This document shows, one piece after another, positions 8,500 through 16,288 of a stretch of 64,000 nt of DNA. Source of the stretch: an uncultured Bacteroidales bacterium (GTDB lineage Bacteria; Bacteroidota; Bacteroidia; Bacteroidales; F082); contig CAMYXP010000007.1 in assembly GCA_947303085.1 (NCBI GenBank), positions 62,001 through 126,000 on the forward strand. The letters run 5' to 3'. The translations under genes were made by a program, and so were the position numbers. The notes below the pieces were generated by a model. That model saw only the letters and a program-made list of their open reading frames with translations, had not been told where the DNA came from and did no database searches. Each line of letters starts with the position of its first letter. Position 1 is the first letter of the stretch.

Positions 8500-9708
8500 T
8501 TACATTTTTTGATCTAAATTCTTTCCCTTTTCTTCGTGCTCAAAGTTAGGGATAAACTCTTTGATGGCATCGACCACCTGTGCCTTGGTGAAGTCTTCCT
8601 TCTCGAAAACGGCTTCAAGTTTCTTAAAAAAGCAATCAACTTCCTGCATATCATGACGTGTAGTCTGCTCTACTACTCCGAGAGCTTGGAATCGCTGCAT
8701 GTCAATCTTTTCGCCTGGCACATAGAACTCCTCGTAAGCTTTCTCACCTGTTGTATCACTCTTAAAATACACCACAGGGTATGTATCACTGTCAAATCCC
8801 ATCTTTGCTGCGTACTGCTTGGCTTCCGCATCATTTATGCATTCTTTCTTAGCAAAGCCTTCACTCTTCACAAAATCATCACATATTACACTAAAGGTCA
8901 GCATTTGGTCTTCACCCAATTTCGGAAAGAATACCTCGCCGCCGTTGCCTAAGATGCAGGCCAGCATGCAAATTTGACCGGACTCTTCGGGCGAAACAAA
9001 ATAACGTTTCACATCGCTCGGGGCTGCCAGCGGTTGCTTCTTTTGTAGGCGGTGAATCCAGCCATCAGGCAAAGAACCGTTGCTGAAGGCGACGTTGGCA
9101 AAGCGGGCCGTGGTCACCTTGAAGTACTTGTTGTAGGCCATTACCAGATCCTCCATGATACGCTTTGAGGCACCCATGATGTTGACGGGGTTGGCGGCCT
9201 TGTCGGTGGAGACGCAGAAGAAATGCTTTGGAGGATAGACGGTCAGCAAATCCATCAGTTTCTTAGCCTTGATGTCGTTGTTCTCTATCAATGCCTGAAC
9301 GCTATAGCGGTCTTTCTCTGAACGTACATGTTTGTGGGCACTGAAATTGGCTACAATGTCGAAGCCTTTCTCCTCACGGAAAATCCTTTCGAAAATCGGA
9401 TCAGCGAAGTTCAGGGTGTAGCAGCGGAATTCATCAGGCACATACAGTCCCTGTGTGCTGCGAACATCGCGAACCAACTCGGCCAAACCGTTCTCATTGA
9501 GGTCAACCACTACAACAGATTTGGGCTCGAAGCGCAACACCGCCTTGATGAAACTGGAACCTATGGAACCGGCACCTCCGATTACACAAACCTTCTTGCC
9601 CTTGATCTCTTGGGTCAGTTTCTCCTTGTTAGCCTCAATATCAGGGGCAAACATACTTACCGGACGAAACGTCACACTATCCGTTATAAACTTTTCTAAA
9701 TTGAACAT
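8500..9708 (-). CDS. CapD/FlaA1-type UDP-sugar 4,6-dehydratase or epimerase
   Basis: A 402-residue extended SDR protein. The NAD-binding glycine motif is IGGAGSIGSS near residue 45. VSTDKAANPVNIMGASK carries the catalytic region with MxxxK in place of YxxxK, which is characteristic of the FlaA1/CapD group. It lacks the N-terminal membrane domain of the long PglF/WbpM members, so it is a soluble short form with a C-terminal extension. It probably makes the 4-keto-6-deoxy sugar used by the DegT aminotransferase downstream. It follows the UDP-HexNAc dehydrogenase gene by 9 nt. Confidence 0.85.
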   Translation of the reverse strand: MFNLEKFITDSVTFRPVSMFAPDIEANKEKLTQEIKGKKVCVIGGAGSIGSSFIKAVLRFEPKSVVVVDLNENGLAELVRDVRSTQGLYVPDEFRCYTLNFADPIFERIFREEKGFDIVANFSAHKHVRSEKDRYSVQALIENNDIKAKKLMDLLTVYPPKHFFCVSTDKAANPVNIMGASKRIMEDLVMAYNKYFKVTTARFANVAFSNGSLPDGWIHRLQKKQPLAAPSDVKRYFVSPEESGQICMLACILGNGGEVFFPKLGEDQMLTFSVICDDFVKSEGFAKKECINDAEAKQYAAKMGFDSDTYPVVYFKSDTTGEKAYEEFYVPGEKIDMQRFQALGVVEQTTRHDMQEVDCFFKKLEAVFEKEDFTKAQVVDAIKEFIPNFEHEEKGKNLDQKM

Positions 9709-9717
9709 AAACTTTTA

Positions 9718-10986
9718 TTACAGTCTACCGTCAACAATGTTTCTATCCAACGTACACTTCACATCAAAGATAACGTGTTTCTCTTTGAGGAGACTTGTAA
9801 CATCCAAACCTTCGAACTTCTTGTGAGCAACTGCAGCGATGCAAGCATCGAACCTCTGGGTGGGAAGCTCATTCACCACCTTGATGCCATACTCATGCTC
9901 CACGATGGCAGGATTGGCCCACGGGTCGTAAACGGTGATGTTGAGGTTGTATTCCTTCAAGGCCTTGTAGATGTCGATCACCTTGGTGTTGCGCACATCG
10001 GGACAGTTCTCCTTGAAGGTGAAACCGAGGATGAGGATGTTGGAGTTGAGCACCTGTATGCCCTTCTTCAGCATCAGCTTGATGGTTTCGGTGGCGACAT
10101 ACTCGCCCATGCCATCGTTCATGCGGCGACCGGCAAGGATGATCTCGGGATTATAGCCGTGACGTTGGGCGCACTGGGCCAGATAGTAGGGATCAACGCC
10201 TATGCAGTGACCACCTACCAGACCAGGACGGAATGGCAGGAAGTTCCACTTGGTGCCAGCAGCTTCGAGAACATCGAGGGTATCGATACCCATCTTGTTG
10301 AAGATTTTGGAGAGTTCATTGACGAAAGCAATGTTGATGTCGCGCTGGGAGTTCTCAATAACCTTTGCAGCCTCAGCAACTTTCATTGTCGGAGCCAAGT
10401 GGGTACCGGCAGTGATTACGCTGGCATAAACCTCGTTCACGTACTTGCCAATTTCAGGTGTAGAACCAGAGGTCACCTTCTTGATATGCTCCACGGTGTG
10501 CTGCTTGTCACCCGGGTTGATACGCTCGGGGCTGTAGCCACCGTAAAAGTCAACATTCATTTTCAAGCCTGAGACCTTTTCAACTACAGGTATGCACTCG
10601 TCTTCGGTAACGCCTGGATATACTGTTGATTCGTAAACCACCACATCGCCTTTGCCGATGACCTTACCAACAGTAGTTGATGCACCAACTAATGGAGTCA
10701 AATCGGGGTTATTATCACTATCAACAGGTGTAGGAACAGCCACGATGTAGAAGTTACAGTCGCGAATCTTCTCAATGTCGCTGGTACAGATGAAGCCGTG
10801 GTTGTTGATGGCATCCTGCAGGAGATCGTCAGCCACTTCGAGGGTGGCATCATGGCCGGCCATCAAAGCGTCGCAACGCTTCTGGTTCATATCGAAACCA
10901 ACAGTGGGGTATTTGGTGCTGAATAAACGGGCAAGAGGCAGACCCACATAGCCCAAGCCGATAACACAAATCTTAGTGTCTTTCAT
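9718..10986 (-). CDS. UDP-N-acetylhexosamine 6-dehydrogenase (WbpA/TviB-like)
   Basis: A 422-residue nucleotide-sugar dehydrogenase. It has an N-terminal Rossmann motif VIGLGYVGLPLA, TPTPVD-type substrate loops (AVPTPVDSD), the catalytic cysteine in GGHCIGVDPYYL and a C-terminal UDP-binding domain starting around ILGFTFKENCPDVRN. The details match WbpA/WbpO/TviB, which oxidise UDP-GlcNAc or UDP-GalNAc to the uronic acid, more than glucose-specific Ugd. It lies between an epimerase gene and the CapD-type gene, so N-acetylhexosaminuronic acid is a likely component of the polymer. Confidence 0.88.
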   Translation of the reverse strand: MKDTKICVIGLGYVGLPLARLFSTKYPTVGFDMNQKRCDALMAGHDATLEVADDLLQDAINNHGFICTSDIEKIRDCNFYIVAVPTPVDSDNNPDLTPLVGASTTVGKVIGKGDVVVYESTVYPGVTEDECIPVVEKVSGLKMNVDFYGGYSPERINPGDKQHTVEHIKKVTSGSTPEIGKYVNEVYASVITAGTHLAPTMKVAEAAKVIENSQRDINIAFVNELSKIFNKMGIDTLDVLEAAGTKWNFLPFRPGLVGGHCIGVDPYYLAQCAQRHGYNPEIILAGRRMNDGMGEYVATETIKLMLKKGIQVLNSNILILGFTFKENCPDVRNTKVIDIYKALKEYNLNITVYDPWANPAIVEHEYGIKVVNELPTQRFDACIAAVAHKKFEGLDVTSLLKEKHVIFDVKCTLDRNIVDGRL

Positions 10987-11013
10987 TGTTATATGTTTTT
11001 TATTGTTAATCGT

Positions 11014-11988
11014 TTATAAGTTCGCTTTGTACCATTCAATTGCTTCTGCAAGACCTTTGGCAAAGTCATATTGCGGGTCGTAACCAAGAAGACGTTTTGC
11101 CTTGCTGATGTCTGCATTGCTATGCTTAATGTCACCTGCACGGTCAGGGCCAAAGATAGGTTCAATATTCTTACCAAGGGCTTTGGTCAGGTCATAGTAA
11201 ATATCAATCAGATACTCACGACCACCATAAGCCACATTGAAGGCTTCGCCACTGGCCTCATCTGGAGCCAAACAAGCTTTGAGGTTAGCTTCAATGACAT
11301 TTTCAATATAGGTGAAGTCACGGCTCTGCTTTCCATCGCCATTGATGGTTGGACGCTCATCATTCAAGAGCTGCTTGATGAACTTGGGGATTACTGCAGC
11401 ATACGCCCCATGCGGATCTTGACGACGGCCAAATACATTGAAATAACGAAGGCCTATGTTCTTTAAGCCATAGTGCTTGTGATATTGCTTGCCCCACTCC
11501 TCATCACAACGCTTGCTGAGAGCATACGGGCTGAGGAGGTTACCTTCAACACCTTCCTTCTTAGGCAAGTGTGCTTCATCGCCATACACCGAACTTGAGG
11601 ATGCATACACAAAGGTCTTCACGCCTTTCTGTCTTGCAGCCTCCATCATGTTCAGTGTGCCTTGAATGTTGTTGGCACAGTAGAACAGAGGCATTTCAAT
11701 GCTGCGAGGAACACTGCCCCACGCTGCTTCGTTCATCACGTAGTCAACACCCTCACAAGCCTTCATACATGTGTCAAGGTCTTTGATGTCGCCCTTGATG
11801 AACTCGTAGTTAGGATTGTCCTTAAACATATCCACATTGGCCTGCTTGCCAGTAGAAAGGTCGTCAAGGCAACGCACGCGATGCCCCAGTTTCAAAATAG
11901 CTTCACATAGGTTGGAACCAATAAATCCGGCACCACCCGTCACCAAGAAAAGTGTGTTAGCAGGAAATGATAATTCAGTATAACGCAT
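11014..11988 (-). CDS. NAD-dependent sugar epimerase (WbpP/TviC-like UDP-HexNAc 4-epimerase)
   Basis: A 324-residue extended SDR protein, started at the ATG at 11988 because the open frame upstream runs into the ugd gene. Motifs are [12 protein letters not shown] (NAD binding), ASSSSVYGD, and YALSKRCDE with the catalytic YxxxK; near the C terminus lie DPQYDFAKGL and EAIEWYK. It fits UDP-GlcNAc or UDP-GlcNAcA 4-epimerases found next to TviB/WbpA dehydrogenases. The order ugd, epimerase, UDP-HexNAc dehydrogenase suggests a supply of uronic-acid sugar nucleotides. Confidence 0.86.
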   Translation of the reverse strand: MRYTELSFPANTLFLVTGGAGFIGSNLCEAILKLGHRVRCLDDLSTGKQANVDMFKDNPNYEFIKGDIKDLDTCMKACEGVDYVMNEAAWGSVPRSIEMPLFYCANNIQGTLNMMEAARQKGVKTFVYASSSSVYGDEAHLPKKEGVEGNLLSPYALSKRCDEEWGKQYHKHYGLKNIGLRYFNVFGRRQDPHGAYAAVIPKFIKQLLNDERPTINGDGKQSRDFTYIENVIEANLKACLAPDEASGEAFNVAYGGREYLIDIYYDLTKALGKNIEPIFGPDRAGDIKHSNADISKAKRLLGYDPQYDFAKGLAEAIEWYKANL

Positions 11989-12010
11989 TTTCTTATTCTG
12001 TTTTATAAAA

Positions 12011-13309
12011 TTAATCCCGTTTGAAAATATCTCGTGTGTAAACTTTATTGATGACATCATCCAAGCACGCATCATAGCGATTGGCAATAATGGCCTTGCT
12101 CTGTGATTTAAACTTTTCAAGGTCATTCACAACCAATGAGCCAAAGAAGGTGCTTCCGTCTTCAAGAGTAGGCTCATAAATAACGACCTCTGCACCTTTG
12201 GCCTTAATGCGCTTCATTATACCTTGAATGGCAGACTGTCGGAAATTATCAGAGTTGCTCTTCATCGTCAGACGATAAACACCAATAACGCACTTCTGTT
12301 CCTTACCAGCATCGTAATTACTGCTTGCCTCATAGTATCCAGCTCTACGCAAAACGGCATCAGCGATGTAGTCTTTACGCGTGCGGTTGCTCTCGACTAT
12401 CGCATGGATAAGATCTTCAGGAACATCCTCGTAGTTGGCAAGTAGTTGTTTGGTATCCTTCGGCAAACAATATCCGCCATAGCCAAAACTAGGGTTGTTG
12501 TAATGCGTTCCAATACGCGGGTCAAGGCCGACACCTTCTATAATGGCTTGGGTGTCGAGACCTTTCATTTCAGCGTAGGTATCAAGTTCATTGAAATAAC
12601 TAACACGCAGGGCTAAGTATGTATTGGCGAAAAGCTTCACTGCTTCAGCCTCTTTCATTCCGATAAACAAAGTTGGCACGTCTTGCCTGATGGCTGCTTC
12701 TTTGAGCAATTGAGCAAACACATGGGCACGTTCTGTAAGCCATTCAAGGTTAGTAAGCGCAAGGATAGCTTCATTCTCTTCCTTAAACTCTTCTCCCATC
12801 ATTTTAGGAATACCAACGATGATTCTTGAAGGATAAAGATTGTCATAAAGAGCTTTGCTCTCGCGAAGAAACTCAGGGCTAAAAAGCAAATTGAACTTCT
12901 TTATGCCCTTTTGCTGGTATTTGACATACAAGCTGCGAGTATAACCAACAGGAATAGTGGATTTAATAACCATTACGGCATCGGGATTCACTTTCATCAC
13001 AGCGTCGATGACGGCTTCTACTGCTGATGTGTCAAAGAAGTTCTTTTGTGTGTCGTAATTGGTCGGGGCTGCAATAACCACAAAATCAGCATCCTTATAA
13101 CCAGTTTCCTGATCAAGGGTGGCTTTCAAATTGAGTGGTTTGGTAGCCAAATACTCTTCAATATAGTCATCTTGGATAGGTGATTTTTTGTTGTTCACCA
13201 TGTCAACACGCTCAGGAACTACATCCACAGCGGTAACTTCATTGTGTTGTGCCAACAATGTGGCGATGCTCATGCCCACATAGCCGGTGCCAGCTACTGA
13301 AATTTTCAT
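12011..13309 (-). CDS. ugd: UDP-glucose 6-dehydrogenase (copy 1)
   Basis: A 432-residue UDP-glucose dehydrogenase converting UDP-glucose to UDP-glucuronate with two NAD. It begins [42 protein letters not shown] is the family substrate stretch, and the catalytic cysteine is in [16 protein letters not shown] close paralogue lies at 19136-20440: most residues are the same, but the DNA differs at many synonymous sites, so the copies are not a recent duplication. A structured leader element (13354-13485) precedes the start codon by about 45 nt. Confidence 0.93.
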   Translation of the reverse strand: MKISVAGTGYVGMSIATLLAQHNEVTAVDVVPERVDMVNNKKSPIQDDYIEEYLATKPLNLKATLDQETGYKDADFVVIAAPTNYDTQKNFFDTSAVEAVIDAVMKVNPDAVMVIKSTIPVGYTRSLYVKYQQKGIKKFNLLFSPEFLRESKALYDNLYPSRIIVGIPKMMGEEFKEENEAILALTNLEWLTERAHVFAQLLKEAAIRQDVPTLFIGMKEAEAVKLFANTYLALRVSYFNELDTYAEMKGLDTQAIIEGVGLDPRIGTHYNNPSFGYGGYCLPKDTKQLLANYEDVPEDLIHAIVESNRTRKDYIADAVLRRAGYYEASSNYDAGKEQKCVIGVYRLTMKSNSDNFRQSAIQGIMKRIKAKGAEVVIYEPTLEDGSTFFGSLVVNDLEKFKSQSKAIIANRYDACLDDVINKVYTRDIFKRD

Positions 13310-13339
13310 ATTATTAGAGTATATTATTCTTTTTTTCTA

Positions 13340-13375
13340 TTAAATCAGGTACAGACCCGCAGGGAATTGAACCAT
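13340..13375 (-). CDS. Possible leader mini-ORF (MVQFPAGL..., 11 codons)
   Basis: An ATG at 13375 opens an 11-codon frame starting MVQFPAGL and ending TAA 30 nt before the ugd start. The same eight residues open a 15-codon frame at 14207, before the CapD-like gene, and the two base differences within those eight codons are both at third positions. It overlaps the 3' arm of hairpin 1 of the leader element, so conservation could equally reflect RNA structure. Confidence 0.22.
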   Translation of the reverse strand: MVQFPAGLYLI

Positions 13376-13485
13376 TTTTGAGAGACCAGCGGGTCACCCT
13401 ATAATTTTGGGGCATTTAGGCTGTGTGGATGACCTTCCTGCCCCACAGCGGCCATCGGCTGCGCGTAAAGACCGATGAAGCCGCT
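13354..13485 (-). promoter_or_regulatory. Candidate structured RNA leader, copy A (upstream of ugd)
   Basis: Two hairpins can be drawn. Hairpin 1 pairs GACCCGC (13354-13360) with GCGGGTC (13389-13395) around a conserved GGGAATTGAACCA/TGAGAGACCA loop. Hairpin 2 pairs AGCGGC+CATCGG (13447-13458) with CCGATG+GCCGCT (13472-13485), with an AA bulge and the 13-nt loop CTGCGCGTAAAGA. The block GGCTGTGTGGATGACC lies between. Copy B at 14186-14362 keeps the loops and the middle block but changes stem bases in a compensating way. It precedes the ugd start codon by about 45 nt, so it is probably a 5' untranslated regulatory RNA. Confidence 0.55.
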
Positions 13486-13493
13486 ATGTCTGT

Positions 13494-14153
13494 TTATAGA
13501 TTTGTCAAATCATCACGCTCAAAGCCAGGATTGTAGCAGGTTTGGCAGAAATAACCGCCATCCTGTTGCTTAACCAAGTCACCATTTTTTGCACTTACAA
13601 AGGTGTAATCAATCAAAGCTATAATGTCGTCATCCTTGCGGGCGCTGCAGACTGTTGTTTTTGCGCTCTTCATTTGATAACGTCCTTGCGCTATGACAAC
13701 TTTCTCCAACAGTGCTGCCAGCAGGTCAGGGGTGCGATACAAAGGCTCTTCATAAGTAGGAATGAGTATAACCACTTTCTCCACACTATGCTCGATAGCC
13801 GACAGCATCACGTTATCAACTGAGTCAAGCAAGTCCCGACAGGCATCGGCAGGATAGGATTCAATGTCGGTAACGGTTTTCAGAGTTGGTATGCACAGTA
13901 CAAGATCAACGCCTGGCATAGAGTCGTCTACAGATTCGATGTCGTTCGTGTCTGCACAATAGTATTTCACCCTAGATGCCGCATCAGGATTCTGTGACAG
14001 AAGTTCATCACGCATAGCCACAAGACGTTCTTCGTTGTTATCAAACACACGGATCTCTTTGGCACCGTTGTCCAAGGCGTGTTGTATCACTTCTCGCCCC
14101 ACTCTTTCCGAACCCCCTGCAATCAACAATGTTTTATCTTTATATACGTTCAT
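13494..14153 (-). CDS. Shortened CapD/FlaA1-like Rossmann protein
   Basis: A 219-residue protein starting MNVYKDKTLLIAGGSERVG, with a Rossmann fold like the N-terminal half of CapD/FlaA1 proteins (GAKEIRVFDNNEERL is the usual second strand and helix). The family VSTDKAxxPxxxMGxSK region is absent, and the C-terminal substrate domain is missing or reduced; the protein ends in a short segment with a C-x2-C pair. The catalytic Lys cannot be identified, so it is either a degenerate dehydratase or a protein of another role. It is bracketed by the two copies of the leader element, one before it and one before ugd. Confidence 0.55.
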   Translation of the reverse strand: MNVYKDKTLLIAGGSERVGREVIQHALDNGAKEIRVFDNNEERLVAMRDELLSQNPDAASRVKYYCADTNDIESVDDSMPGVDLVLCIPTLKTVTDIESYPADACRDLLDSVDNVMLSAIEHSVEKVVILIPTYEEPLYRTPDLLAALLEKVVIAQGRYQMKSAKTTVCSARKDDDIIALIDYTFVSAKNGDLVKQQDGGYFCQTCYNPGFERDDLTNL

Positions 14154-14159
14154 AACGTT

Positions 14160-14207
14160 TTAGTTTTTCTTATCTAAAGATGGCAGGCCCGCTGGGAATT
14201 GAACCAT
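14160..14207 (-). CDS. Possible leader mini-ORF (MVQFPAGL..., 15 codons)
   Basis: An ATG at 14207 opens a 15-codon frame beginning MVQFPAGL and ending TAA 6 nt before the start codon of the shortened CapD-like gene. The first eight residues match the mini-ORF before ugd. It overlaps hairpin 1 of leader copy B. Translation is unproven. Confidence 0.22.
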   Translation of the reverse strand: MVQFPAGLPSLDKKN

Positions 14208-14362
14208 TGTATGAGAGACCAGCGGGTTCCCCGCCCCTTTATTATCTTTTTTATTCATGCGGCTTGACTGACAGGCCCTGCGGCTGTGTGGATGACCACA
14301 GGTACCTGCCGTCGAACAAGAGCCACAGGCTGCGCGTAAAGACCTGTAGGCTCTGTGCCGCA
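14186..14362 (-). promoter_or_regulatory. Candidate structured RNA leader, copy B (upstream of CapD-like gene)
   Basis: Same architecture as copy A. Hairpin 1 pairs CCCGCTGG (14188-14195) with CCAGCGGG (14219-14226). Hairpin 2 pairs AGAGCC+ACAGG (14319-14329) with CCTGT+GGCTCT (14343-14354, one bulged A) around the same loop CTGCGCGTAAAGA. An extra outer stem TGCGGC/GCCGCA (14279-14284 with 14357-14362) closes the hairpin-2 domain together with a TGTGG-ATGA-CCACA hairpin. It ends about 35 nt before the start codon at 14153. Confidence 0.55.
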
Positions 14363-14370
14363 ATGTTTCT

Positions 14371-14619
14371 ATTTCAGCCCCTTGGTTGTTGGATTATACT
14401 TTATCTTTTATTTCAAATTATGCTTATGTGACAGTATACCTTCTTATCCGTCCAGCCCCGGACCAGCCGTTTATGCAGCATCCGTCGGACCACCTCCCAA
14501 CATCAACCAGCCGCCATCGCCATCACCTTGCCATCGCCTTTCAAACCTTCCGCAATCTTGTTGCGCAAAGCATCAACCTCCAACCTTCTTTCATGCTATA
14601 TCCCTGCTTGATGTATGCT
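14371..14619. other. Non-coding spacer with a possible coding remnant
   Basis: No gene is evident in this spacer. On the minus strand, a stretch near 14505-14595 reads as about 30 sense codons (including EVDALRNKIAEGLK) after a stop and without a start codon, which could be the tail of a decayed gene. No promoter of the Bacteroidetes type was recognised here. Confidence 0.3.
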
Positions 14620-15918
14620 TTACTTCTCAATTGCCTCTTTGATGCAGTCCACAATGTAACGGACATCCTCATCCGTGACATACGGGCCTGCGGGGAGGCA
14701 CATGCCAATCTTGAAGATGGCTTCCTCCACACCGTTGGTATAGACGTCGCAACCGGCATAGACGGGCTGCTTGTGCATGGGCTTCCACACGGGTCGGCAC
14801 TCGACTTTCTTGCCCAGCATCCACACACGCATGGCCTCGACGTTGTCGTTGGGCTGGCAGTCGGTGACGGGACTATCGACCTGATGGATGACGCCCGCGG
14901 CACCGCCCACAGCGGTCTTGATGACTTCCCGGTAGGCGTTCTCCTGCCCACGGACCTTCACGCTGGGGTCGAGGGTCATGGTGCAGAGCCAGTAGTTGCT
15001 GTCGAAGGCTGAAGTCTGAGGGCTGAAGGCTGAGGGCTGCTTGTGGATGGTTATGCCTTCCACATCCTTTAGCAGTTCTTCGTAGAGGGCTTGCACGTGA
15101 CGGTGGTGGGCGATGTGCTGATTGAGCACGGTCATCTGGCCGCGACCGATACCGGCACAGACGTTGCTCATACGGTAGTTGAAGCCTATGGCGGTATGCT
15201 GGTAGTAGGGATAGGCATCACGGGCCTGGGTGGCCAGCCACATGATCTGGTTGGCATCCTCGGGCGTGCGGCAGATGAGGGCTCCGCCACCGCTGGTGGT
15301 GATCATCTTGTTGCCGTTGAAGGAGAGGACTCCGTACTTGCCAAAGGTGCCCAGCACCTGACCGCCAAAGCGCGAGCCCATACCCTCGGCAGCATCCTCG
15401 ATGACAGGGATGCCATAGCGGTCGGCAATGGCCATGATGCGGTCGATACGGTAGGGCATGCCGTAGAGCGCCACGGGCACGATGGCCTTGGGGTAGCGGC
15501 CGGTACGGGCCTTGCGGTCGAGGATGGCCTGCTCGAGCAGCTCGGGGTCCATGTTCCAGGTGTCCTTCTCGGAACCGATGAACACGGGCTTGGCGCCACA
15601 ATAGGTGATGGGGTGCGAGGAGGCGCAGAAGGTGAAGCTCTGCACGCACACCTCGTCGCCAGGGCCCACGCCACAGGCCAGCAGCGCCAGATGGACGGCA
15701 CCCGTGCCCGAGGAGAGGCAGACGACGGTGCGGTCGAGGGGGGCGCTGCCGTCGATTTTGCTATTGGCGAAGTCGGCCAGGTCTTTTTCAAACGCATTGA
15801 CATTGGGTCCCATCGGCACCACCCAGTTGGTATCGAAGGCTTCCTTGACGTATTTCTGCTCCCAGCCCTCTTCCGACATGTGCGCCAGGCACAGGTAAAT
15901 AGTTTTTCTTTCAGACAT
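14620..15918 (-). CDS. DegT/DnrJ/EryC1/StrS-family aminotransferase, GC-rich
   Basis: A 432-residue PLP aminotransferase of the sugar-aminotransferase family. It has the PLP lysine Lys204 in SFNGNKMITTSGGG, VIEDAAEGMGSRFGG before it, and a family-typical C terminus (FKIGMCLPAGPYV). It is about 50 residues longer than the first DegT protein, partly because of an in-frame low-complexity insertion near residue 300 (KQPSAFSPQTSAF) encoded by the repeat at 15005-15039. The gene is visibly richer in G and C than its neighbours, with many GGC, GCC and CTG codons, suggesting separate acquisition. Probable substrate: a nucleotide-linked keto-sugar. Confidence 0.87.
   Translation of the reverse strand: MSERKTIYLCLAHMSEEGWEQKYVKEAFDTNWVVPMGPNVNAFEKDLADFANSKIDGSAPLDRTVVCLSSGTGAVHLALLACGVGPGDEVCVQSFTFCASSHPITYCGAKPVFIGSEKDTWNMDPELLEQAILDRKARTGRYPKAIVPVALYGMPYRIDRIMAIADRYGIPVIEDAAEGMGSRFGGQVLGTFGKYGVLSFNGNKMITTSGGGALICRTPEDANQIMWLATQARDAYPYYQHTAIGFNYRMSNVCAGIGRGQMTVLNQHIAHHRHVQALYEELLKDVEGITIHKQPSAFSPQTSAFDSNYWLCTMTLDPSVKVRGQENAYREVIKTAVGGAAGVIHQVDSPVTDCQPNDNVEAMRVWMLGKKVECRPVWKPMHKQPVYAGCDVYTNGVEEAIFKIGMCLPAGPYVTDEDVRYIVDCIKEAIEK
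15005..15039. repeat. Short tandem-like repeat (GGCTGA[A/G]G units) inside a coding region
   Basis: Imperfect copies of GGCTGAAG/GGCTGAGG/TCTGAGG follow one another inside the DegT gene and encode the extra KQPSAFSPQTSAF segment in frame. It resembles small dispersed repeats that insert in genes without breaking them. Confidence 0.5.
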
Positions 15919-16288
15919 AATATTGTAGTGATTGATTTATTATCGCATTAATCGGCCTTCGGCCATCAGATAGTTTGGTTAACTTCGTTGACTTTATTCG
16001 CTGCATTGTCTTTTCTTCAGCGGTGCTCATGACCTTTGGTTCTCGCTCGGGATAGCTCAAGCCGCTGGCTTGGCTCTCCGCTCGCTTACTCGCAAAGTTC
16101 GGCAGGCTCACCATAAATCGTTGTTCGCAGGTTTATTTCGAACACGAATGGCACAAACCGAAGGTCGACGACCGATAGTGGAGTCAATTACACGAATTTT
16201 TGCGCTGACGCGCTTTTTTTTGTCACACAGATAGCACGGATAGCACAGAAATTTGCGGCTGGGGGGGTATAACTGTAATTTTTCCTTT
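15919..16288. repeat. Gene-free stretch made of dispersed-repeat remnants
   Basis: No convincing gene. Visible pieces are the small hairpin CGGCCTTCGGCC (near 15952), and a block CTCGCTCGGGATAGCTCAAG...GGCTCTCCGCTCGCTTACTCG (near 16040-16095) of the type scattered through Prevotella-like genomes. Near 16135-16255 lie ACACGAATGGCACAAACC, a CGCTGACGCGC palindrome and GATAGCACGGATAGCACAG, like the common CACGGATTTCACAGAT repeats. A 67-codon frame over the left part is repeat-derived and not called. Confidence 0.45.

Noticed and set aside
9775-10572. 265-codon plus-strand frame
   Set aside because: Antisense of the UDP-HexNAc dehydrogenase gene.
13354-13395. tRNA-like T-loop sequence (GGTTCAATTCC) and 7-bp stem in the leader element
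   Set aside because: The stem resembles an acceptor and the loop a T-loop, but there is no D arm, no anticodon arm and no proper T stem, so it is not a tRNA gene.
14160-14363. 67-codon minus-strand frame across leader copy B
   Set aside because: It runs through the conserved hairpins with no protein-like features; only the last 15 codons share sequence with copy A.
15091-15951. 286-codon plus-strand frame opposite the DegT gene
   Set aside because: It is the antisense shadow of a GC-rich PLP enzyme gene with clear active-site motifs; its His/Ala/Gly-rich translation matches nothing.
15911-16114. 67-codon minus-strand frame
   Set aside because: Made of repeat sequence, with no family resemblance and no start context.
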